A stretch of 64,000 nucleotides of DNA, taken from the NCBI RefSeq assembly GCF_000523235.1, contig NZ_CP006850.1:6758001-6822000 (forward strand). Direction: 5' to 3'. Within the stretch, counting starts at the first letter, position 1, and every line of letters starts with the position of its first letter. The position numbers and the translations under genes were made by a program. This document shows, one piece after another, positions 37,255 to 47,106 of the stretch. The DNA comes from Nocardia nova SH22a. GTDB taxonomy: Bacteria > Actinomycetota > Actinomycetes > Mycobacteriales > Mycobacteriaceae. The notes under the pieces are model-generated. The model ran no database searches, was not told where the DNA came from, and saw only the letters and a program-made list of their open reading frames with translations.

Positions 37255-39125
37255 GGGTTGATGTCCTCTTTATGCGCGGGTCCGTCGGTGGGTGCGGTGT
37301 CGTCGGCGCTCCCGGCGGCCTCGTCGGATCCGTCCGGTGACGGTGCCGCGGCCGACGCGTCCTCCTCCGGCGGATTCGGGTCGTCGGACCGCTCCTCCCC
37401 CGGCGCCGTCCCGGCCGGTGACTCGGCACCGGCGTCGGCATCGACGGTACCGGGATCGTCCGCGACCGCATCGTCCGTATCGGTCGGCCCGGCGGGCGGC
37501 TCCACCGCGACATCGGCCAGTCGGCGCTTGGGCGGCTCCAGCGACAGCGGGCTCGGACCGAGCTTGCGGCCGCGGATCAGCGGCAGGGTGAGCCGGAAAC
37601 TCGCGCCCACACCGGGTTCGCCCCACGCCTCGAGCCGGCCGTCGTGCAGATTCGCGTCCTCGACGCTGATCGACAGGCCCAGCCCGGTACCGCCCGACCG
37701 GCGCATCCGGGAGGGGTCCGACCGCCAGAACCGGTTGAAGACCAGCTTCTCCTCACCGGGACGCAGGCCGACACCCTGATCGCGCACCACCATCCCGACG
37801 GCGTTGGTTCCCGCATCGCCGCGCATCCGGATGAGTACCGGTTTGCCCTCGCTGTGGTCGATGGCGTTGGCGAGCAGATTGCGCAGCACCCGCTCCACCC
37901 GGCGCGGATCGACCTCGGCAACCAGCGGCTCGTCGGGCAGGTCCACGATCAGTTCACAACCGGCCTCCTTGGCCAGATGCCGCACCGTCGACACCGCCGC
38001 CCGCGCGCACATGCGCACATCCAGCGATTCGACCTGCAATTCGGCGACGCCCGCATCGTGGCGGCTGATCTCGAGCAGATCGTTGAGCAGGCCCTCGAAC
38101 CGGTCCAGCTCGGTCACCAGCAGTTCGGCGCTGCGGGCCAGGGCCGGATCGAGTTCGTCGCTGGAGCCGTGGATCAGATCGGCGGCCATGCGCACGGTGG
38201 TGAGCGGTGTCCGCAACTCGTGACTGACGTCGGAGGTGAATCTTCGTTGCAGGTTGCCGAATTCCTCGAGCTGGGTGATCTGATTCGACAGACTCTCGGC
38301 CATCTCGTTGAACGACATGGCGAGTCTGGCCATATCGTCCTCACCGCGGACCAGCATCCGCTCCTTGAGGCGGCCGTCGGCGAACCGGCTGGCGATCCGC
38401 GCCGCCGACCGGATCGGCAGCACCACCTGCCGGGTCACCAGCGCGGTGATGGCCGCCAGCAGCACCAGCAGGACGATGCCGCCGATGAGCATGGTGCCGC
38501 GCATCAGGCTCAGACTGCGCTGCTCGTTGTTGAGCGGGAAGATCAGATAGACCTCGAGGGTCTGCACCTCGAGGCTCGGACTGCCGATGATCAACGCCGG
38601 ACCGGTGTAGTCCCCCGGATCCGAGACGGTGGTGAACTGGTAGCTGACCTGGTTCTGCTGAACGAAACGGCGCAGTTCGGCCGGTACCTCGAGGATCGGG
38701 CCCGCGGTCACCTCCTGCTGCCCGTCACCGACCATCGCGAGCGCCACGTTGTAGGTTCCGGCGCCACCCGACGACGAGGAGGAACCGCCGCCGGTGGACA
38801 GCGCGTTCACCGCGTTCTGCAGGCGCACGGCCTGGGTGTCGGAATCCGAGACACCGCTCAGCTGCGTCTCGACCGTATTGCGGGCGCGCGTCATCTCCTC
38901 AACGGCCGCATTGACTTTCGCGTCCAGGAGGCGGTCGGTGATCTGACTGGTCAGCACCACACCGAGGATCGTGATGACGATCAGCGACAGCGTCAGCGTG
39001 GACACCACCACGCGCAGCTGCAGCGACCGGCGCCAGACATGGCCCAGTGACTCGCCGACCGCTCGGAACCAGGCAACGACCGCCGCCAGCCACCGCTCGA
39101 CGCGGTTTCTGGAGCCAGCGGTCAC
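37251..39125 (-). CDS. mtrB: Sensor histidine kinase MtrB
   Basis: MtrB is the membrane sensor of the MtrAB two-component system controlling cell division, peptidoglycan remodelling and osmotic response. The layout is: first membrane segment ([21 protein letters not shown], near residue 40), extracellular sensor with a Ser/Gly run, second membrane segment ([19 protein letters not shown]), HAMP, the HisKA box [18 protein letters not shown], then ATPase boxes [11 protein letters not shown] and [30 protein letters not shown] Pro/Asp/Glu tail of ~100 residues follows. GTG 39125 has GAGG about eight bases upstream and leaves 22 bases to mtrA. Confidence 0.93.
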   Translation of the reverse strand: MTAGSRNRVERWLAAVVAWFRAVGESLGHVWRRSLQLRVVVSTLTLSLIVITILGVVLTSQITDRLLDAKVNAAVEEMTRARNTVETQLSGVSDSDTQAVRLQNAVNALSTGGGSSSSSGGAGTYNVALAMVGDGQQEVTAGPILEVPAELRRFVQQNQVSYQFTTVSDPGDYTGPALIIGSPSLEVQTLEVYLIFPLNNEQRSLSLMRGTMLIGGIVLLVLLAAITALVTRQVVLPIRSAARIASRFADGRLKERMLVRGEDDMARLAMSFNEMAESLSNQITQLEEFGNLQRRFTSDVSHELRTPLTTVRMAADLIHGSSDELDPALARSAELLVTELDRFEGLLNDLLEISRHDAGVAELQVESLDVRMCARAAVSTVRHLAKEAGCELIVDLPDEPLVAEVDPRRVERVLRNLLANAIDHSEGKPVLIRMRGDAGTNAVGMVVRDQGVGLRPGEEKLVFNRFWRSDPSRMRRSGGTGLGLSISVEDANLHDGRLEAWGEPGVGASFRLTLPLIRGRKLGPSPLSLEPPKRRLADVAVEPPAGPTDTDDAVADDPGTVDADAGAESPAGTAPGEERSDDPNPPEEDASAAAPSPDGSDEAAGSADDTAPTDGPAHKEDINP

Positions 39126-39147
39126 AACGCTGCCTCGGCGCGTTCGA

Positions 39148-39824
39148 TCACGGCGGTCCGGCCTTGTAGCCCACACCGCGGACGGTCAGCACGATCTCGG
39201 GGTTCTCCGGGTCCTTCTCGACCTTGGCCCGCAGTCGCTGCACGTGCACGTTCACCAGGCGGGTGTCGGCGGCGTGCCGGTAGCCCCACACCTGCTCGAG
39301 CAGGACCTCACGGGTGAACACCTGACGCGGCTTGCGCGCGAGGGCCACCAGCAGGTCGAATTCGAGCGGGGTCAGCGAGATCTGCTGACCGCTGCGGGTC
39401 ACCTTGTGGGCCGGTACGTCGATGACGATGTCGGCGATCGACAGCAGTTCGGCCGGTTCGTCGTCGGTCCGGCGCAACCGCGCCCGGACGCGAGCGACCA
39501 GCTCCTTGGGCTTGAAGGGCTTGACGATGTAGTCGTCGGCCCCGACTCCAGGCCCAGGACGACATCGACCGTGTCGGTCTTGGCCGTCAACATCACGATC
39601 GGCACACCGGAATCGGCGCGCAGCACCCGGCACACGTCGATGCCGTTCATGCCCGGGAGCATGAGGTCGAGCAGCACCAGATCCGGGCGTAGTTCCCGGA
39701 CCGCGGTGAGCGCCTGCGTGCCGTCACCGACGACATGTGGGTCGAAACCCTCGCCGCGCAAGACGATCGTGAGCATCTCGGCGAGCGCCATATCGTCGTC
39801 GACGACCAGAATCTTCGGCTTCAT
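39148..39824 (-). CDS. mtrA: Response regulator MtrA, split by a one-base deletion
   Basis: MtrA is an OmpR-type regulator, essential in M. tuberculosis, that activates ripA/fbpB-like genes and affects dnaA. The receiver domain ([18 protein letters not shown], phospho-acceptor [14 protein letters not shown]) is intact from ATG 39824 to GLESG near 39545. The remaining receiver ([15 protein letters not shown]) and the winged-helix DNA-binding domain ([28 protein letters not shown]...GVGYKAGPP) continue in another frame. The span is 677 bases, one short of 226 codons. The break is at the C run 39540-39543 (GGGG on the coding strand, GGGGG expected). A sequencing or assembly error is likely because both halves are otherwise perfectly conserved. 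No other lesion is seen. Confidence 0.9.
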
Positions 39825-39903
39825 AACTACTATGTTGTCATCTCTCCGGCTCGGAACGGGCAACCACGCCAACACTGGTTACATTACCGACGCTCATCCC
39901 ACC

Positions 39904-40551
39904 CTATCGGCCAATCAATTCCGACAATCGTGCGGTGAGTCGGGCCGGATCGTCCTGTGGCGCATGGACCCACCACGGGCCATGCCAGTGCGATGCGGCC
40001 AACACACGATAGACCTCCGCGGTGCGTTCCTGCAGCGATATATCGCGTTCGTAGGCATCCAGCGCGCGGGCGGTGTCGAGTTCGCCTCGGCGGCGGGCGC
40101 GTTCGGCGGCCAGTTCGGCCGGAACGTCCAGCAGGACCTGCGCGTCGGGCACCGGCAGCCGGAATCGGGCGAACTCCAATTCCGCTACCCAGGAGACCAT
40201 TTCACCGTCGGCGTCCTCGTCCATCCGGGCCGCGCTGTAGGCGGCGTTGGAGGCCACGTACCGATCGAGCAGCACGATGTCGTTGTCCGCCAGCAGTTTC
40301 GACAGCTCGTCCCGGGCGTCGGCGCGATCCAGGGCGAACAGCAGCGCCATCGCGTTGACCGATCCGGCGACATCGCCGTGCCGGCCGCGCAGCGCCTCGG
40401 CCGCCAGATCGGCGTGTACCGACCGGCCGTAGCGCGGAAAGGCCAGCGTGCCCACCCGGACGCCCCGGTCACGCAGGGTCGCGACGACGGCGTCGATCAG
40501 CGTGCGCTTACCCGCGCCATCGAGACCCTCCACCGCGATCAGTGCTGCCAT
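39904..40551 (-). CDS. tmk: Thymidylate kinase
   Basis: The enzyme phosphorylates dTMP to dTDP for DNA synthesis. The P-loop reads VEGLDGAGKRTL (near residue 7), a form I recall from mycobacterial Tmk. DRYVASNAAY (near 95) is the substrate-binding segment, and the LID region is Arg-rich. Length is 215. ATG 40551 starts the conserved sequence; 15 further residues upstream look spurious. It lies directly upstream of mtrA in the same direction, as in the mycobacterial order. Confidence 0.92.
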   Translation of the reverse strand: MAALIAVEGLDGAGKRTLIDAVVATLRDRGVRVGTLAFPRYGRSVHADLAAEALRGRHGDVAGSVNAMALLFALDRADARDELSKLLADNDIVLLDRYVASNAAYSAARMDEDADGEMVSWVAELEFARFRLPVPDAQVLLDVPAELAAERARRRGELDTARALDAYERDISLQERTAEVYRVLAASHWHGPWWVHAPQDDPARLTARLSELIGR

Positions 40552-40688
40552 GGCGTGCAGATTACAGGGCCCGAAGCGTGCGGTCCGCCACACCACCCGG
40601 CACAGCCCGATCGACCTGCTGAAAACTGCTCGCCGATATCAGCCGCGGCCGCAACCCCGGCACGGCCTGCTGACCGACGGTACGGACA

Positions 40689-40726
40689 ACTGTCCCGCCC
40701 GAGTCGCAAAACCCTGGCGGGACAGT
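40689..40726 (-). terminator. Hairpin after sahH
   Basis: ACTGTCCCGCC and GGCGGGACAGT pair over 11 bases around a 16-base loop just before the sahH stop-side end (40737), followed on the minus strand by GTTGTCC and on the plus strand by CGTTTT. It can act as a terminator for sahH and in the opposite direction. Confidence 0.6.
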
Positions 40727-40736
40727 CGTTTTCGGC

Positions 40737-42221
<1,485 letters not shown>

Positions 42222-42311
42222 GCGCCTGGATCAGCCTCTCGGTGGATGTCGGTACGACAGTTCAGGCTAGTCGCTCCGGCGCGTACGGTGTGCGCCGACG
42301 TCGGGCCCGGC

Positions 42312-43049
42312 TCAGCCGTACCGAATACCGCTGGGAAACAACGTGGATTCGGGGGTGATCGCGCCGTCGGGTTCATCGGCGAACTGTCCGTCGCATCGTC
42401 CGGCCAGCGCGTCGCGCACCTGATCCTGGACCACCGGCAGCAGCGGTTCGAGGGTGTGGTCGACGCCGCCGTTGCCCAGGGTGGGGAACGGCGTCATCCG
42501 GCACTGACCGCCGTCGAGCCTGCCGTCGGTCCACTCCCGTTCGCTGCGGATCGAGTAGTAGGCGGTCGGCCCCGGAGTGTCGTCACCGGCGTTGAGCGCG
42601 CGCATGAAATCGGTGTCAGGGCACACCTCGGGCGCGGCCGGTTGACCGCACGCGCCTGGGGAGCCGTACTGCGGCGCGCCGATCGAGATGTAGGTCGCCA
42701 CCCGATCGGCGCCGCCGAGGTCGCGCAGGTAGTAGCGGGCGCTCACCGCCCCGACGCTGTGGGTGACCAGGGAAATCGGCAGATCCGGATGGTCGGAGCG
42801 CGCCCGGGTCACGGCTTCGGCGATGCGATCGGCGTCGGCGGCCATGTTCGCGCCGGGCACGTCCAGCACGGTCGTCAGATATCCGTCCGATCGCAGCGCG
42901 TCGGCCAGCTGCCCGTACGGCGACACTCCGACGGTCTGACCGGGGACGACGATCGCGATCCCGGCGGGCGACTCCTGTGCGTGCGCCGCCGGGGCGAGCG
43001 CTCCCGCACACAGGGCCACACCGGCAACGGCCGAAAGGATTCGCTTCAT
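42312..43049 (-). CDS. Secreted class 2 lipase/esterase
   Basis: This is a 245-residue exported alpha/beta hydrolase. The signal peptide MKRILSAVAGVALCAGALAP ends at AHA. The oxyanion/N-terminal region is IAIVVPGQTVGVSPYGQLADAL, and the nucleophile elbow is VTHSVGAVSARYYL (Ser near residue 95). Conserved Cys pairs (GACGQPAAPEVCPD; GGQCRMTPFP; AGRCDGQF) indicate disulfides outside the cell. It resembles secreted triacylglycerol lipases and esterases of Nocardia and Rhodococcus. It lacks the mycobacterial counterpart in this synteny block, so it may be an insertion. A probable iron box overlaps its start. Confidence 0.75.
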   Translation of the reverse strand: MKRILSAVAGVALCAGALAPAAHAQESPAGIAIVVPGQTVGVSPYGQLADALRSDGYLTTVLDVPGANMAADADRIAEAVTRARSDHPDLPISLVTHSVGAVSARYYLRDLGGADRVATYISIGAPQYGSPGACGQPAAPEVCPDTDFMRALNAGDDTPGPTAYYSIRSEREWTDGRLDGGQCRMTPFPTLGNGGVDHTLEPLLPVVQDQVRDALAGRCDGQFADEPDGAITPESTLFPSGIRYG

Positions 43050-43067
43050 GAGCTGAGCCTAACCTAA
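43049..43067. promoter_or_regulatory. Possible IdeR/DtxR iron box at the lipase start
   Basis: TGAGCTGAGCCTAACCTAA matches the palindromic consensus TTAGGTTAGGCTAACCTAA at 15 of 19 positions; the right half matches perfectly. It overlaps the first base of the ATG at 43049 and the upstream leader, so a bound repressor could block expression. The 15-of-19 score is at the edge of what functional boxes show. Confidence 0.45.
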
Positions 43068-43097
43068 TAAATTCTCGGCAGGCGCGGCCCTCCGGTA

Positions 43098-44255
43098 CTA
43101 CCCCGCCAGGCCGTAGGAGGCCAGGATGCGCTCACGCTTGCGCGGGGCGATGTTCGCGCGGGTCAGATCTCCTGCGTAATGCGCCCGCACCTTCGGATCC
43201 ATCACCCGGCGCCACAGCGGCGGAACCGCCGCCAGCAGGATCATCGACGCGTATCCGGCGGGCAACTGCGGCGCCTCCCGCGTACTGCGCAGGGTCTGAT
43301 AGCGGCGGCCCGGATTGGCGTGATGGTCGCTGTGGCGCTGCAGGTGGAACAGGAAGATGTTGGTGACCAGCCGATCGGAATTCCAGCTGTCCGCCGGGGA
43401 GCAGCGCGCCCACCGGCCGCCCGGCAGCCGCGAGCGCATCAGGCCGTAGTGCTCGACGTAGTTCACCGTTTCCAGCAGCCCGAATCCGATCACCGCCTGC
43501 AACAGCAGATACGGCAGTACGCCGAGTCCGAACATCGCCAGCAGGGCGCCGTAGAGCACCACCGTCATCGCCCATGCCTGCAGGATGTTGTTGCGAACGC
43601 TCCACCAGCCCAGCCCCTTGCGCCCGAGCCGGTCGCGCTCGAGCCGGATCGCCGACCGGAAGCCGCCGAAAATACTGCGCGGCAGGAACATCCACAACGA
43701 CTCCCCCAGGCGGGCGCTGGCCGGATCCTCCGGCGTGGCCACCCGCGCGTGGTGACCCTTGTTGTGCTCGACGAAGAAGTGCCCGTATCCCGACTGGGCG
43801 AGTGCCACCTTCGCGAGCCAGCGCTCCAGATTCTCGACCCGATGGCCGAGTTCGTGCGCGGCATTGATCCCGATCCCGCTGACCAGGCCCAGCGTGGCGG
43901 CCAGCCCCACCTTGTCGACGATGCCGAGGTCGTTCCCGCCCCACATGTAGGCGGCGATGATCAGCCCGGCCAGCTGGATCGGCAGGAACAGATAGGTGCA
44001 CCAGCGGTAGTACCGGTCGTGGGAGAGCCGTTCGTAGTCCTCGTCGCGCGGATTGGAGCCGTCCTCGCCGACGAGCCAGTCGAGCAGGGGAATCGCGATC
44101 AGCACGACGATCGGCCCGATCCACCAGAACACCGTGAGCCCCGTGTGCATGACCAGCTGGGAGGGGAGTAACGCACAGCCAGGGGCTATCAATCCCAACA
44201 TCCACAAGAGTCGTTTGGGATCTGACGGGACCGCCTGTTTGCCGACCGATTGCAC
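43098..44255 (-). CDS. Alkane 1-monooxygenase AlkB, second paralog
   Basis: This is a membrane di-iron alkane hydroxylase that oxidises medium-chain alkanes at the terminal carbon, using rubredoxin as electron donor. The 385-residue protein has six hydrophobic segments and the histidine motifs HELGH (near residue 135), EHNKGHHARVATPEDPASARLGES, NYVEHYGLMR and LQRHSDHHANPGRRYQTLR. GTG 44255 has GGAG six bases upstream. It is separated from the rubA-rubB-TetR genes by 309 bases and has no rubredoxin of its own, so it probably shares theirs. Confidence 0.9.
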   Translation of the reverse strand: MQSVGKQAVPSDPKRLLWMLGLIAPGCALLPSQLVMHTGLTVFWWIGPIVVLIAIPLLDWLVGEDGSNPRDEDYERLSHDRYYRWCTYLFLPIQLAGLIIAAYMWGGNDLGIVDKVGLAATLGLVSGIGINAAHELGHRVENLERWLAKVALAQSGYGHFFVEHNKGHHARVATPEDPASARLGESLWMFLPRSIFGGFRSAIRLERDRLGRKGLGWWSVRNNILQAWAMTVVLYGALLAMFGLGVLPYLLLQAVIGFGLLETVNYVEHYGLMRSRLPGGRWARCSPADSWNSDRLVTNIFLFHLQRHSDHHANPGRRYQTLRSTREAPQLPAGYASMILLAAVPPLWRRVMDPKVRAHYAGDLTRANIAPRKRERILASYGLAG

Positions 44256-44564
44256 GCATGCTCCACAAGAAACGAACTGGACTTCTGCCAGATCAATATG
44301 TATCGACTTTCCATTCGTTACGCAGGGTCGAACTCACCAAAGGTGGCGACCGTTACATCCACGGCCGCGATGATCCTGTGCCGCTGGGTAACAGCTCAGC
44401 GGCGGGCATACCGGGAGCTAACCATCGCACCGGCGGCCGCATCGGCGGTGACAGGCATTCGGCCGATTCCCCGCGGCGCCGAGGGACCGACCCGGCTGCC
44501 GGTCAGCATCCGCCGCCGGTCCGGAAATCAATCGTTATACGTCACAATACGATTCGGCGATCGC
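44256..44564. other. 309-base intergenic stretch upstream of the second alkB
   Basis: It holds the promoter side of the alkB paralog and the end of the TetR gene. A weak AT-rich patch is near 44300 (ATCAATATGTATCGAC). Frames on both strands have no recognisable protein. I see no clear repeat or regulator site. Confidence 0.5.
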
Positions 44565-45221
44565 TCAACCGCGCTCCGAGGCCGCGAGGATCGCCTCCAC
44601 ATACGGCGAAAGCAGCAGACTCAGCTCCTCCGGGGCGTCTCGGTGGACGGCCGCGGGAGTCGGGATATAGCTGATCGCGATCCGCACCAGCGCGTGCGCC
44701 AGCACATCTGCCTGCGACGATGAGGCGCCGACCCAGCTCCGCTCGAATGCGGCGGCCAATCGCTGGGCGGCATGCTCGATGAGCGGCCCGGCGTCGAGAG
44801 TGATCAATCGCAGCAGATCCAGTTTCGCCTCGCCGACGACGAGCGACTGCACCAGCGGATCGGCCGCGCTGTCCAAAATGAAATTTGCCAGCCCTTCGCG
44901 GAAGGCCGAGCGCGCGTCGCCGACGTTGTCGTCGATCGCGGCGCCGACATGGTCCACCAGTTGATCGGCGAGCCGTAACGCGTACGCCTGGGCCAGCCCC
45001 GTCCGGGAACCGAACTCGTTGTAGAGCGTCTGGCGGCTCACCCCCGCCTGCGCGGCGACATCCCCCAGCGTGATCTTGCCCCAGTCCCGCTCGACGAGCA
45101 GTTCGCGCACCGCGTCGAGCACGGAGGTACGCAGGAGGCTGCGGGCAGCCTCCTGATACGGGACCCGGACACCGTTACGCGGCATACCGGTGACGGTGTC
45201 ACGGGCCGATTCCGCAGTCAA
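44565..45221 (-). CDS. TetR-family regulator of the alkane operon (Rv3249c-like)
   Basis: This is a 218-residue TetR protein. The helix-turn-helix is WGKITLGDVAAQAGVSRQTLYNEFGSRTGLAQAY (residues about 45-80), with a helical ligand domain after it. It is transcribed after rubB with a few bases between, and its M. tuberculosis counterpart sits in the same position. The start is uncertain: TTG 45221 is the longest frame, and ATG 45185 (MPRNGVRVPYQEA) is the clear alternative. Alkane- or fatty-acid-responsive repression of alkB-rubA-rubB is inferred from position. Confidence 0.85.
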   Translation of the reverse strand: MTAESARDTVTGMPRNGVRVPYQEAARSLLRTSVLDAVRELLVERDWGKITLGDVAAQAGVSRQTLYNEFGSRTGLAQAYALRLADQLVDHVGAAIDDNVGDARSAFREGLANFILDSAADPLVQSLVVGEAKLDLLRLITLDAGPLIEHAAQRLAAAFERSWVGASSSQADVLAHALVRIAISYIPTPAAVHRDAPEELSLLLSPYVEAILAASERG

Positions 45222-45227
45222 AACAAC

Positions 45228-45413
45228 TCACGAACGCTCGATCTCGACCATGAAGAAGTCGGCCTTCGCGGCGCCGCAATCCGGACAGGTCCAGTCGTCG
45301 GGGATATCGTCCCAGCGCGTGCCGGGCGCGATCCCCTCATCCGGCCAGCCCTGCTCCTCGTCGTACTCGAAGCCACACTGGATGCATTGATAGATCCGGA
45401 ACTCGCCACTCAC
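45228..45413 (-). CDS. rubB: Rubredoxin (RubB-like)
   Basis: This is a 61-residue electron carrier with a single iron bound by four cysteines: CIQCGFEYD and CPDCGAAK. The central region [25 protein letters not shown] is diagnostic. It passes electrons to the membrane AlkB enzymes. GTG 45413 follows AGGAGG, which lies at the end of the upstream mini-ORF. The stop of that mini-ORF overlaps this start (GTGA). Confidence 0.92.
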   Translation of the reverse strand: MSGEFRIYQCIQCGFEYDEEQGWPDEGIAPGTRWDDIPDDWTCPDCGAAKADFFMVEIERS

Positions 45414-45487
45414 CGCGCCTCCTGCTGAAACCTGCGGGAAACCCGCACCCGGTCGGCCCGGCGAGCCGCTTCGCGATTGTCGCTCAC
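45410..45487 (-). CDS. 25-codon mini-ORF between rubA and rubB (repeat copy 2)
   Basis: The frame GTG at 45487 reads [19 protein letters not shown] and ends QQEAR. Its start overlaps the rubA stop and its stop overlaps the rubB start (both GTGA). It is near-identical to copies at 45645-45719 and 57057-57134. It contains a GCGGGTTTCCCGC hairpin about 15 bases before the AGGAGG used by rubB. It may be a coupling peptide, a translated leader or a selfish repeat; no known family is apparent. Confidence 0.5.
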   Translation of the reverse strand: MSDNREAARRADRVRVSRRFQQEAR

Positions 45488-45648
45488 AGTGCCTCCTCGA
45501 AATCGATCTTCTCCCGCACCCCGCAGTCCGGACAGCACCAGTCGTCGGGAACAGAATCCCACGGCGTACCCGCCGGAAACCCTTCGTGGGGTTCACCTTT
45601 GACCTCGTCGTACACGTAATCGCAGACAGGACAACGAAAAGCGCTCAC
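45484..45648 (-). CDS. rubA: Rubredoxin (RubA-like)
   Basis: This is a 54-residue rubredoxin with [22 protein letters not shown] and [12 protein letters not shown]; four cysteines bind iron. It is one of two tandem rubredoxins serving AlkB. GTG 45648 has AGGAGG upstream, and the preceding mini-ORF's stop overlaps the start. Its own stop overlaps the next mini-ORF start (GTGA), so alkB, mini-ORF, rubA, mini-ORF and rubB form an unbroken chain of overlaps. Confidence 0.92.
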   Translation of the reverse strand: MSAFRCPVCDYVYDEVKGEPHEGFPAGTPWDSVPDDWCCPDCGVREKIDFEEAL

Positions 45649-45719
45649 CGTGCCTCCTGAAATCTGCGGGACACCCGCACCTGGTCGGCACAGCGAGCCG
45701 CTACGCGATTGTCGCTCAC
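45645..45719 (-). CDS. 24-codon mini-ORF between alkB and rubA (repeat copy 1)
   Basis: The frame from GTG 45719 reads VSDNRVAARCADQVRVSRR and ends FQEAR. The start overlaps the alkB stop and the stop overlaps the rubA start by GTGA. About 57 of 63 aligned bases match copy 2. A GCGGGTGTCCCGC hairpin precedes the AGGAGG for rubA. Real translation is plausible from the coupling, but no protein family is known. Confidence 0.5.
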   Translation of the reverse strand: MSDNRVAARCADQVRVSRRFQEAR

Positions 45720-46945
45720 CGTTCCTCCTCCGCATACCGTGCGAGGACCCGGGATCGCTTGGGCGGGTGCACATTCGCCAGGCTCAGATCACCCTCGTAA
45801 TGGGCGATGACGCGCTTGTCCATGACGCGACGCCACAGCGGCGGGAAGTAGGCCAGCAGGATCATGCTGGCGTATCCGCTGGGCAGATTCGGCGCGCCGT
45901 CCCAGCTGCGCAGGGTCTGGTAGCGGCGGGTGGGATAGGCGTGATGATCGCTGTGCCGCTGCAGGTGGTACAGGAAGATGTTGGTGACGATGTGGTCGCT
46001 GTTCCAGCTGTGCCGCGGCAGCGGCCGCTCGTACCGGCCCCGGTCGGTGCGCTGGCGCAACAACCCGTAGTGCTCGAGATAGTTGACCGCCTCGAGCAGG
46101 CTGAATCCGACCACCGCCTGCAGGATCAGATACGGCAGCAATCCGATGCCGAACACCGCGACCAGCACCGCGTACAGCAGCAGCGACATCGCCCACGCAC
46201 TGAGCACATCGTTGTGCCGCGTCCACGGCCGCTTACCGAGGCGCTCGAGCCGCGTGCGCTCGAGTCCCCACGCCGAGCGCAGACTCCCCCACACCGTGCG
46301 CGGCCAGAACGCCCAGAACGTCTCTCCGATACGCGAACTCGCCGGATCCTCGGGAGTCGCCACCCGGACGTGATGGCCGCGGTTGTGCTCGATGTAGAAG
46401 TGCCCGTACCAGGTCTGAGCCAGCGCGATCCGCGACAGCCAGCGCTCCAGATGCACCTTCTTGTGCCCGAGTTCGTGCGCGGTGTTGATCCCGATCCCGC
46501 CGATCATGCCGACGGTCAGCGCCAGCCCGATCTTGTCGACCACGCCCAGACCGCCGTCGATTCCGAGCCAGCTCAGATTGCCCGCGGTGATCAGATAGCA
46601 CGCCATGACCAGCGAGGCGTACTGGAAGGGCAGGTAGATATAGGTCAGGTAGCGGTAGTACCGATCGTTCTCCAGATACTCCATGACCTCGTCCGGCGGA
46701 TTCTCCCCGTCGGCGCCGAAGAACAGGTCCGCGGCCGGGATCACGAGGTAGATCAGGATCGGCCCGAGCCAGAACGGCACTCTCGCCAGCGTGTGCCAGC
46801 CCAGTTCGTTGAGCGCCCAGATCGACGGCAGCCCGATGATGAACAGTCCGGTCGGGGCGAACAGTCCCCACAGCCACAGATATCTCTTGCGATCACGCCA
46901 TCCCGAGTCGAGAACTCCGCTGGAGGCTCCGGCTTCGGTCGACAT
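45716..46945 (-). CDS. alkB: Alkane 1-monooxygenase AlkB
   Basis: This is a 409-residue terminal alkane hydroxylase of the inner membrane. Six transmembrane helices and the histidine motifs are present: HELGHKKVHLERWLSRIALAQ (near residue 150), EHNRGHHVRVATPEDPASSRIGE, NYLEHYGLLRQ and LQRHSDHHAYPTRRYQTLR. ATG 46945 has GGAG a few bases upstream and is preferred over an ATG four codons earlier. It heads the alkB-rubA-rubB-TetR chain. The paralog at 43098-44255 shares the same motifs. Confidence 0.93.
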   Translation of the reverse strand: MSTEAGASSGVLDSGWRDRKRYLWLWGLFAPTGLFIIGLPSIWALNELGWHTLARVPFWLGPILIYLVIPAADLFFGADGENPPDEVMEYLENDRYYRYLTYIYLPFQYASLVMACYLITAGNLSWLGIDGGLGVVDKIGLALTVGMIGGIGINTAHELGHKKVHLERWLSRIALAQTWYGHFYIEHNRGHHVRVATPEDPASSRIGETFWAFWPRTVWGSLRSAWGLERTRLERLGKRPWTRHNDVLSAWAMSLLLYAVLVAVFGIGLLPYLILQAVVGFSLLEAVNYLEHYGLLRQRTDRGRYERPLPRHSWNSDHIVTNIFLYHLQRHSDHHAYPTRRYQTLRSWDGAPNLPSGYASMILLAYFPPLWRRVMDKRVIAHYEGDLSLANVHPPKRSRVLARYAEEER

Positions 46946-47012
46946 CGTTGTCTCCATTTCGATACAGCTGCCACATCGACTGTGATGTGGATTACCTCTA
47001 CCGTGGACAATA

Positions 47013-47030
47013 TGTCGGATTCTGTCGGAC
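47013..47030. promoter_or_regulatory. Direct repeat TGTCGGA upstream of the alkB operon
   Basis: TGTCGGAT at 47013-47020 and TGTCGGAC at 47023-47030 are ten bases apart, one helical turn, in the AT-rich region between alkB and the NUDIX gene. This could be the binding site of the TetR protein encoded at the end of the operon, though TetR sites are usually palindromic. Confidence 0.35.
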
Positions 47031-47106
47031 GTCTATACATATGAAAGAATTTGTAAACCTCCTGTGACCGCGCGGAACCGCGACGACGTCACGGGGCCGC
47101 GCGGCG

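Noticed and set aside
39535-39550. Programmed frameshift in mtrA
   Set aside because: Only a four-G run is present, and MtrA is not known to need frameshifting; a one-base error is simpler.
42222-42300. SAH or SAM riboswitch upstream of sahH
   Set aside because: The leader is short and I could not match the conserved core of any known SAH or SAM riboswitch.
44250-44723. Plus-strand open frame across the alkB/TetR intergenic region
   Set aside because: It runs through the TetR gene in antisense and has no family resemblance or RBS.
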